A stretch of 25,801 nucleotides of DNA from contig WJIN01000088.1 of NCBI GenBank assembly GCA_014730295.1, forward strand, positions 1-25,801. The letters are read 5' to 3'. This stretch comes from Promethearchaeota archaeon (GTDB lineage: Archaea; Asgardarchaeota; Lokiarchaeia; Sigynarchaeales; SOKP01). Shown here one piece after another: positions 6,695 to 13,368 of this stretch (positions are counted from its first letter, which is position 1; every line of letters begins with the position of its first letter). The notes beneath the pieces were generated by a model. It made no database searches and had not been told where the DNA came from. It worked only from the letters and a program-made list of their open reading frames with translations. A program made the position numbers and the translations under genes.

Positions 6695-8164
6695 ATGAGC
6701 GAGCAAAATCTAGTAAAATTCGTGGATTTTATGCGTAAGTCTGGAAGCGAAACAGACATGGAACTGGTTAAATTAGGTAAATCACTAGGATTAGATTTAG
6801 TCTCTTTTAAAAAACTGAGAGAATCTCAAGATGATAAATTTACTGATAAAGTACGCAAAAAATCGCTGAATTTATTAAATCAATATAATGAACACCAAAT
6901 ACAAGACAAAGAGGTATTTTTCGTAGGAAGTATTGATTTTATGATTGCGGAGAATAAAGAAGGAAAAGTTAACTATTTTTTGTTAGAAGCAAATGGAGGC
7001 AGTTCAAGAGGACTTTCGATATTAACCCCAAAACAACAGAAGCTAATTTACGATGGATATATGGAAGCAATTAATTTAGCCTTGGAAAAGGATTACAATA
7101 AAGATTCCACGATTACAATCTTAGTTGGAGTACCCGTAAATGATGGACTAATACACGAAAAAGCTATATTGATTTCATATCTAAGAGATAATCTTCAAAA
7201 AAAGAATTTTAAAGTAGGCATTTATAGTGTAGGTGACTTTTCCAAAGAGACTTCCGATGATATTAGGTTTATTGTTGCCGATTATAAGCAGTTATCGGAT
7301 AGGGTGTCATATAATAACTATTGGGTTAAATTTAATAGCGTCAATATCCAGATATTGATTGGAGATGGAATTGCTCGACGATTACGCGATGATGATTTCC
7401 AACAAATCATTACGGAGAATTTAGAGAAATTAAATACAATAATCGTAAATCCGATATATTTAATTACAGATGATAAATCTCTCTCTTACCTTGCTAAGCA
7501 TTTAGTAAATGAGAAATTAGAAAAATACCAAAATGCTACATTTCTATTTACAAAGGCATTTAACGATGAAGAATTGGTGGAAAAAATTAAAATAGCCGTA
7601 AATTCCTATGATAGGCCATTTATCATTAAACCACATGGAGGATCTGGAGGTGCTGGGGTGATGTCGATATTTCCTGGAGATGTCAAAAACGATGAGATAA
7701 AGATTAAAATGATCATCGAAGAAAGCAAAAAGGAATACTATGATAAGTTTATGAAAACTAGAAATCCGTATCCATATACCATCCAGGAAATGGCCAAATT
7801 CTCTCTTATAGATTGGAGAGGGGGAAAACATACCTTTGATATACGTATATATTTATCTCAAATCGATGGAAAGCTGATACCAGTAGGGGGTTTGGCACGA
7901 ATAGCCCGTGGAATCTTTATAAGTGGGTTAAGCAAAGAGGAATTTGTAGTCAACCTAAGTGGTTTTAATGGTCGCATTGAGGTCGATAGAGGCTTAGGCT
8001 TTTCTTCTGAAGCCGCAAAACTTTTAGGGTTGAATTTAGATCATTTTATTGAACTGTTTTGTAATTCATGTATTATTTTTAAAAGTATCGCAGAAAATTA
8101 TCAAAAGATTGTAGATTTCGCGAAGTGGGAAAAAATTATAGGACCAGAAAAAAATGGATCATGA
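6695..8164 (+). CDS. Circularly permuted ATP-grasp amide/peptide ligase-like protein
   Basis: This 489-aa protein is an ATP-grasp enzyme whose motifs appear in permuted order, resembling the circularly permuted ATP-grasp family (COG2308/DUF404-DUF407 type). The metal-binding strand pair, normally last, comes first: VGSIDFMI (77-84) and FLLEANGGSSRG (95-106), with the E-x-N at 98-100. A Rossmann-like middle region contains GDGIARRLRDDDF (223-235) and NPIYLITDDKSLSYL (252-266). Then come the ATP-binding lysine and glycine-rich loop IIKPHGGSGGAGV (310-322), the hinge IQE (363-365), and FDIRIY...VGGLARIARG (381-406). ATP-grasp ligases activate a carboxylate as acyl-phosphate and join it to an amine. 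The substrate is unknown. The stop overlaps the downstream M14 peptidase gene by 11 bp, so the two are almost certainly translated together. Confidence 0.75.
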   Translation: MSEQNLVKFVDFMRKSGSETDMELVKLGKSLGLDLVSFKKLRESQDDKFTDKVRKKSLNLLNQYNEHQIQDKEVFFVGSIDFMIAENKEGKVNYFLLEANGGSSRGLSILTPKQQKLIYDGYMEAINLALEKDYNKDSTITILVGVPVNDGLIHEKAILISYLRDNLQKKNFKVGIYSVGDFSKETSDDIRFIVADYKQLSDRVSYNNYWVKFNSVNIQILIGDGIARRLRDDDFQQIITENLEKLNTIIVNPIYLITDDKSLSYLAKHLVNEKLEKYQNATFLFTKAFNDEELVEKIKIAVNSYDRPFIIKPHGGSGGAGVMSIFPGDVKNDEIKIKMIIEESKKEYYDKFMKTRNPYPYTIQEMAKFSLIDWRGGKHTFDIRIYLSQIDGKLIPVGGLARIARGIFISGLSKEEFVVNLSGFNGRIEVDRGLGFSSEAAKLLGLNLDHFIELFCNSCIIFKSIAENYQKIVDFAKWEKIIGPEKNGS

Positions 8165-9317
8165 AACATTAGCATCATTATTAGATATCTCTCACAGACA
8201 AGAACTCTTCACTAAAATTCTCTCAAACTTAAAGGAATTTGCTGAATTGGATTTTATTGAATATGATGAATTTGAAACTGGTGAAGGGATCATACCGAGT
8301 CTGAAAATGAGTAAAAATGACGGAGTAAATAATACAAGATATTTGAAGGTATACACTGCTGCTCAGCATAATGAATATAATGGTCTCTTCGGGATTTTGG
8401 AATTTTTAAAGGGGCTCAAGGAAGGTGAAATCGATCCTGAGGGAATTTTAAAGTATGACCAAGATATCGTGTTCTTTCCATTAATGAATCCATATGGATT
8501 TACTCACCCAAGAAAGGATAATAAATCAGGTTATTATTTGAAAAATGGTACAAATTTGAATCGATACTGGAGAAAGACCTTTGCGCCCGAATCGGCTTAT
8601 AGCAAAGGAGATGCGAAGGGATATCCCATCCCAGACCATGCGAAATATGTAAAACATGTCTTACAACCATATTGGGATAATTCAGATATAGCAATCTATC
8701 TATTAGATTTTCATGAAACTTCACTACTTGAACGATTTTCGCGAGACCTTCTTAAAAATTTCAAGAAAAAGTCAATCACTTACAAATTTGATCATTGGCT
8801 TAAAGAAGGAATAATTTTGAACATAATGAAATTGTTTGAGATCCCCTATTTTAGACGACCCTTATTTACGAAATGTAATCCTTCAGCTGATCATGATCAT
8901 ATAAATATGACAATACGCCAAGTAGATGTAATATATGATAAATTAGAGCTTTATTTTTCGGAAAATAAAAATAAACTTCCCTTCTATTTTTGTTATAGTA
9001 CGAAAAGTAGGGAGATTTGTGAAAATCTAGCCCAGAGTGTGTATGAGAATCTTTCTGATATTGTATGGGAAACGTATTTTCCTTCATTTGATCATAGTTT
9101 TGTGCAGCACGGGTGTTTTGTTATCATGAGCGATGCAACTTCCCGTAAACGGATTTATTCTATGGAACTCGAGTCTAAGAAACAGTTTTTTAACATTTTT
9201 AACGAGATTAGGAAATCACAATCCCAATCTGACTACTTTGAAAACAAGCTTGACGATATGAATAAAAATATAACACTAGCAAAAGAATCCATCAAAGTAA
9301 TGCTTAAAATGTTTTAA
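8154..9317 (+). CDS. M14-like zinc carboxypeptidase / amidohydrolase
   Basis: The 387-aa protein shows M14 metallocarboxypeptidase landmarks in order. TAAQHNEYNGLFGILEF (68-84) is the first zinc motif, though the ligands read H72-N-E74 rather than H-x-x-E. FFPLMNPYGFTHPR (107-120) is the NP-G strand. NGTNLNRYW (131-139) matches the (D/N)LNRxx substrate-binding motif. LLDFHET (183-189) supplies the third zinc ligand, H187. E338 in YSMELE is the likely catalytic glutamate. Relatives include carboxypeptidases and aspartoacylase/succinylglutamate desuccinylase enzymes. No signal peptide is seen, so it is probably cytosolic. It overlaps the ATP-grasp gene by 11 bp and the convergent hydrolase by 4 bp. 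Together with the ligase it suggests a make-and-break cycle for an amide or peptide bond. Confidence 0.75.
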   Translation: MDHETLASLLDISHRQELFTKILSNLKEFAELDFIEYDEFETGEGIIPSLKMSKNDGVNNTRYLKVYTAAQHNEYNGLFGILEFLKGLKEGEIDPEGILKYDQDIVFFPLMNPYGFTHPRKDNKSGYYLKNGTNLNRYWRKTFAPESAYSKGDAKGYPIPDHAKYVKHVLQPYWDNSDIAIYLLDFHETSLLERFSRDLLKNFKKKSITYKFDHWLKEGIILNIMKLFEIPYFRRPLFTKCNPSADHDHINMTIRQVDVIYDKLELYFSENKNKLPFYFCYSTKSREICENLAQSVYENLSDIVWETYFPSFDHSFVQHGCFVIMSDATSRKRIYSMELESKKQFFNIFNEIRKSQSQSDYFENKLDDMNKNITLAKESIKVMLKMF

Positions 9318-10321
9318 TCCTCTAGGAATCGGATAATACCCGCGACCAGCGCCACTTCATTCTTTTTCATAGTATGTCCACCTTTCTTAAAGATTAATTG
9401 ATTTTCTTTAGGTAAATGTAATATTGAGCTATTTTCTTTAAAATTTCTAAATTTTATGATTTTATCATTCTCTGTATGGATTAAATACACTCTTTCGCTT
9501 AATTTTTCATAATTTTTTGCCTCCAAGTTCTCTTTTTGTTCTTTAAATATAAGATAGGGGGAGAGTTTCCTCACTGTGTCTTGATCGGGAAATAATGGAA
9601 TTCCTCGTATTATATAACTCAAAAGAACAATGGGATTAAAGCGTTTTACATTTTTTTTATAGCGGGAGATACATGAAATTGCGATTATTTTCTCGATGGT
9701 AGGATCACCAAAACTTGCAGAGAGGGAGATAATTGCTCCGATACTAAATCCAAGAGAGATTATATTATACGTCTGAAACTTGTTATGTTGTTTTATCCAT
9801 TGAGTTATCTTCTGATAATCATTTATCCTCTTTTTTAATTGATTACGCCTTCCCACTTTCTTGGAATCGCCCGTACCACGAGCATCATAAGCCAGAATTA
9901 CGTATCCTTGAATTGCTAAGGGAAGATAGATATATTCCAATGTTTCCTTGGTATCAGAATAGCCGTGGTTTATAATAATCACCGCCTTTTTCTGTTTAAC
10001 TCTGGATCTGTCAGAAGTCTGGACAATATTTGCTATTAATTGTTTATGATTTCCATCCTTCGATTTCTCATCTATGGGAATTTTAATCTTTTCTCTCCTT
10101 ACATTTTCTACATCCAATTTACTCCATCTGTCGTACCAAATTTTTCGTAGTGAAAAGTAAGCCTCAAAGGGGATATAGGTAATCAGAAATACCATCGTTG
10201 AAAGGATGAGACACGTATCAATAGTGTTTCCAAAAATATTTCTATTAATATGCCAAATAGAGGCACTAATGGAAATACCTACAAGTATAACCAATAATCG
10301 CTTTAAGATATCTTTCAACAA
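9314..10321 (-). CDS. Membrane-anchored alpha/beta hydrolase
   Basis: The 335-aa protein begins with two hydrophobic segments (about residues 6-24 and 34-55) that would anchor it in the membrane. An alpha/beta hydrolase domain follows. The oxyanion region is INHGYSD (117-123), YDARGTGDS (145-153) matches the usual D-x-R-G-x-G-x-S, the nucleophile elbow is GFSIG (191-195, S193), the acid is probably D286 in HTENDKII, and the base is H316 in GGHTM. The triad therefore looks complete. It is likely an esterase, lipase or peptidase acting at the membrane; the substrate is not readable. Its stop codon overlaps that of the M14 gene. It is the last gene of a leftward series, 150 bp after the acidic cysteine protein. 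Confidence 0.85.
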   Translation of the reverse strand: MLKDILKRLLVILVGISISASIWHINRNIFGNTIDTCLILSTMVFLITYIPFEAYFSLRKIWYDRWSKLDVENVRREKIKIPIDEKSKDGNHKQLIANIVQTSDRSRVKQKKAVIIINHGYSDTKETLEYIYLPLAIQGYVILAYDARGTGDSKKVGRRNQLKKRINDYQKITQWIKQHNKFQTYNIISLGFSIGAIISLSASFGDPTIEKIIAISCISRYKKNVKRFNPIVLLSYIIRGIPLFPDQDTVRKLSPYLIFKEQKENLEAKNYEKLSERVYLIHTENDKIIKFRNFKENSSILHLPKENQLIFKKGGHTMKKNEVALVAGIIRFLED

Positions 10322-10471
10322 GGCTGATCTATTTTTTTATTATTGTTTTTAATTTTAATGGGTAAGTAATCCTATAAAAAAGATGAATAAAAAGAATCTT
10401 TTATTCGTATATACGCTCTCCAAATATGTGGTCCCAGAGGGAGAGGAATGATTTAGTAATAGTTAATCAAT

Positions 10472-10777
10472 CTATTTGTCAGGTTTCGGACAGCCAAAAT
10501 CTTTTGCAACTTGACATCCAGGCTTACTCGATAATCCAGGACAAGGATCACATTTAATTTTTCGCAGCATTTTTTCGACTTGGTCAACTTCAGGACCATA
10601 TTCCTCATCTTCAGTCTCATCGGCGAGCATATCATCCTCGATCTCACTCAAGTCTTCATAAACATCTTCATCAAGGTTGTCATCCCACTCATCTAGATCG
10701 ATAACTTCATCCCCATCTTCATCCACTTTTCCTTTGGGAAGGTCTTCCCCTTTCTCTGCTTTCTTTTTTTTTGCCAT
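10472..10777 (-). CDS. Small acidic protein with C-terminal four-cysteine motif
   Basis: I do not recognise this 101-aa protein. It has three parts: a lysine-rich start (MAKKKKAEKG), a long acidic low-complexity stretch of mostly Asp and Glu (about residues 19-65), and a compact tail with C76-x2-C79-x8-C88-x7-C96 containing CDPCPG and GCP. The tail looks like a small zinc or iron-sulfur binding knob on a disordered acidic arm. A ribosomal, RNA-polymerase or chaperone-associated role would suit this charge pattern, but that is a guess. The ATG at 10777 is followed directly by lysine codons. It stands alone, with 150 bp on one side and 139 bp on the other. Those gaps are AT-rich and hold only generic promoter-like sequence. 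Confidence 0.72.
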   Translation of the reverse strand: MAKKKKAEKGEDLPKGKVDEDGDEVIDLDEWDDNLDEDVYEDLSEIEDDMLADETEDEEYGPEVDQVEKMLRKIKCDPCPGLSSKPGCQVAKDFGCPKPDK

Positions 10778-10916
10778 AGAATTATTCCACTATATTTTTT
10801 ATTTGTTAATATTAGATGGTAAAAATGATTTTTAAAATTTAGATATTATTGAACTATTAATATTCGATCAATAGAAAGAAAAAATTAAAAATTGAGATGT
10901 TCGATTTAAAAAGAGT

Positions 10917-12203
10917 TTAGGCATTTTCTAGAGTAATTGCATGGTTTAATTCCCGATAAACTTTACATTTCTCTCGATCTTGCTCTGGACACTTCTTTAG
11001 CCTCCAACACCGATACTCATGATTTAGATATGCGGGGCATTGTTCTTTTTTTGGACATTCCTTTATTTGCCAGCATTGAAAGGTGTTATTTTCAAAGAAT
11101 TGGTGGAATTTCTTCGGACACTCCTTAAAATTAAAATCTGTTTCTCTAAGATATTGATCCAAATCATTTGAGTTATAGGTGTTCCAGAAGAGCACGTTTT
11201 TACTCTTCTTCTCATCTTGACTACAATAATCAATCATCGCTGCCATAGCTTTGCCAGTATAAGTAGTTTCCAAGGTAAACCCTTTAGAATTTCCTTCTAA
11301 TTCCATTACAAGATCTATCGCCCTCTGCCCTCTTTCGGTTTTCACTCCATAGTCTGAACCAAGATAGCCTTCGATAATTTCAAAATCATTTTCTTGAATA
11401 GCGATATCCGGCACGGAATCGTCGTGCTCTCTCAAATATTTGAGTGCTTTCGAGGCATTTTTTACTATGTTAGATCTATTTATGATCCAATCCATACTTA
11501 CCGCGGTTATATGGACCTTTGTCTTCAATCCTAAGAGCTTACAACCAAGAATCAAACCAGCTGCAGTCCCCCCCGAACCTCCGGCAACAAAAATCGCATC
11601 CGGTTCATCTACAACGCCTGCGTCTATTTGTGTTTTAAGTTCAAAAATTGCATTTACAAATCCCAGTGTTCCGATTGGAGAGCCTAAACCAAACAAGAGA
11701 CTTCCTCCGGGGAACATGAGATGAGATTTTGGATGGGTAAGTCTGAATCCTAAAACTTTAAGTGCTAATGCTACAAATGATTTGCTAAAATGTAGGTTAG
11801 CCCCAAAATGGTCGTAAAGTAATAGAGAACGCTGTACATGCCATGTAATCGGTTGCGGAAATAAAAACAGGTCGCATCTCATATCTAATTCCTTGGCAAC
11901 GATCGCACAAGCTAAGCAGTGATTTGAACCTATCCCACCAATGGTGATCATTCCTGTTTTGTTATTATCTATGGCCTTTCCGAAAATGAATTCGAACTTG
12001 CGCAGTTTGTTTCCACCATAGATATGATGTGCGATATCGTCTCGTTTAATATAAATACGTCCCTCCGAGTTTAATTTCAAATTAATTTCAAGATTATCTA
12101 GTCTATCAATTGAAGTGGGAACGCCCGTTAATAGTGGAATCCATGGAACAGTTTCTTTAAGCTCGGGATAGGTCGTGAAAAGAAGGGGTTCTTCTCGAGT
12201 CAT
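10917..12203 (-). CDS. ACC deaminase / D-cysteine desulfhydrase-like PLP enzyme with cysteine-rich C-terminal tail
   Basis: The 428-aa protein is a fold-type II pyridoxal-phosphate enzyme of the 1-aminocyclopropane-1-carboxylate deaminase/D-cysteine desulfhydrase family. The PLP lysine is K66 in YGGNKLRKFEF, preceded by IKRDD (52-56). GGIGSNHCLACA (89-100) is the substrate loop, and GGSGGTAAG (208-216) binds the cofactor phosphate. The catalytic domain ends near residue 355. A tail of about 60 residues with seven cysteines (362, 377, 383, 389, 399, 405, 413) follows, built on a repeated CW-x4-C pattern: CWQIKECPKKEQCPAY and CWRLKKCPEQDREKCKVY. Such motifs probably bind metal or an iron-sulfur cluster and are not part of the standard enzyme. 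It starts 49 bp after the AbrB-PhoU regulator gene and may be co-transcribed with it. Confidence 0.85.
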   Translation of the reverse strand: MTREEPLLFTTYPELKETVPWIPLLTGVPTSIDRLDNLEINLKLNSEGRIYIKRDDIAHHIYGGNKLRKFEFIFGKAIDNNKTGMITIGGIGSNHCLACAIVAKELDMRCDLFLFPQPITWHVQRSLLLYDHFGANLHFSKSFVALALKVLGFRLTHPKSHLMFPGGSLLFGLGSPIGTLGFVNAIFELKTQIDAGVVDEPDAIFVAGGSGGTAAGLILGCKLLGLKTKVHITAVSMDWIINRSNIVKNASKALKYLREHDDSVPDIAIQENDFEIIEGYLGSDYGVKTERGQRAIDLVMELEGNSKGFTLETTYTGKAMAAMIDYCSQDEKKSKNVLFWNTYNSNDLDQYLRETDFNFKECPKKFHQFFENNTFQCWQIKECPKKEQCPAYLNHEYRCWRLKKCPEQDREKCKVYRELNHAITLENA

Positions 12204-12252
12204 AGATGAGAGAATTTACTTAGATATAAAAAATCTTTGAAATACAGATATC

Positions 12253-13227
12253 TTATGACATCCCGATGTCAGCTTCTATCATTCTTGTTATTGCAATATC
12301 AAAGAAGTTCTTGAAACTGTGTAAATAATATTCAATTACATTTTTTACATGACATCGTGTCTGATCCGTACCGAATTCAGTGCTTTCGACCTCATCATGA
12401 AGCTTTATCAGATAGTTCTGAAATTCTGAAATTGATTCTAAATTAATATTTTCGTAATTTTCAATCAGGTCATTTAAGAGATTAGGAATTTTAAGTAGAA
12501 GTTTGGAGTACTTTGAGACCACCTCATGTGGAATCCCTTGAAGATTAATGAGTGCCTCGTTAATAAAGTCTCTTATATAGAGAAGAACCACACGATCTCC
12601 GAGAAAACGAATAATGGGAAACCTCGTTTTTGAGACGGGATATTCAGCGAGCCCCGTAATTAAGATTCTAGTACCTAAAGAATATTTCCTATCAATCTCG
12701 TCTAATAATAAATCGCTGATTTGGTCTTGGTTGCCTTTCACAATATTTTCCATAATTGTATTGAAAACATTCACGAGATCGACAAGAACTTCATGTAGGT
12801 CGATTTTAGAGGCATCTAAAAGAAAATTTACGTAGAACTCATTCCGATTTTGTACATCTTTAAAATCAATTCCGATAATTTCCCTTCGGAGCTCAATAAG
12901 AAGCTCGTATAACTCCTCTTTATTGGCAGACGTGTATTTAAGATAAATATCATCAACATCCAATTTAAAGGCAGAGATAATCGCTTGCCGCACCAATTTA
13001 AGCGGCATTTTTGTTCCGTCAAGATTGTATACGGTCTTGGAAGCACCTTTATCCTGCGCACGAACAATTAGTGTATTGTCATCCATGGGAAAAAGTGTGA
13101 TTTCCGATTTTTCTTGTAATTTTGCTTTATTGGTCCATTCTTGAGGAAAGGTAATTGCTTTACTATTTCCTAACTTTATTATACTTCTTTTATATTTTTT
13201 CTTATATTCCTTCTCTTGTTCTGTCAT
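12253..13227 (-). CDS. AbrB/SpoVT-type DNA-binding regulator with PhoU-like domain
   Basis: The 324-aa protein starts with an AbrB/SpoVT swapped-hairpin DNA-binding domain: RSIIKLGNSKAITFPQEW (14-31), then KLQEKSEITLFPMDDNTLIV. The long helical remainder resembles PhoU: repeated amphipathic helices with Asp/Glu-rich faces, such as NEFYVNFLLDASKIDLHEVLVDLVNVFNTI and a late DEVES segment. AbrB-PhoU fusions are common archaeal regulators, sometimes tied to phosphate uptake, but no pst transport genes are present here. The protein is probably a dimeric transcription factor whose helical domain senses a metal or phosphate. A long pure A/T tract lies upstream. The ACC-deaminase-like gene follows 49 bp downstream and is a candidate target or operon partner. 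Confidence 0.8.
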   Translation of the reverse strand: MTEQEKEYKKKYKRSIIKLGNSKAITFPQEWTNKAKLQEKSEITLFPMDDNTLIVRAQDKGASKTVYNLDGTKMPLKLVRQAIISAFKLDVDDIYLKYTSANKEELYELLIELRREIIGIDFKDVQNRNEFYVNFLLDASKIDLHEVLVDLVNVFNTIMENIVKGNQDQISDLLLDEIDRKYSLGTRILITGLAEYPVSKTRFPIIRFLGDRVVLLYIRDFINEALINLQGIPHEVVSKYSKLLLKIPNLLNDLIENYENINLESISEFQNYLIKLHDEVESTEFGTDQTRCHVKNVIEYYLHSFKNFFDIAITRMIEADIGMS

Positions 13228-13277
13228 AATGAAAGTGTGTTAAAATTCCTAAATATTTGTAAATAAATTATACATTC

Positions 13278-13320
13278 TTTAATTATATTATATTTTATAT
13301 TTTATATATATATTATTATA
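13278..13320. other. 43-bp pure A/T tract upstream of the AbrB-PhoU gene
   Basis: Every base from 13278 to 13320 is A or T, with near-repeats of TATATTTTA and TATATAT. It lies between the end of the DNA methyltransferase gene and the regulator's start, so it probably holds the regulator's TATA element; several overlapping candidates prevent choosing one. It may also be easily melted or bent. Confidence 0.5.
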
Positions 13321-13368
13321 CAAGATATACATTACCATTTTCAAGATTTATTTCCACTATGCGTGAAC

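Noticed and set aside
11440..11724. Plus-strand open frame within the ACC-deaminase-like gene
   Set aside because: It is the complement of conserved PLP-enzyme sequence and encodes nothing recognisable.
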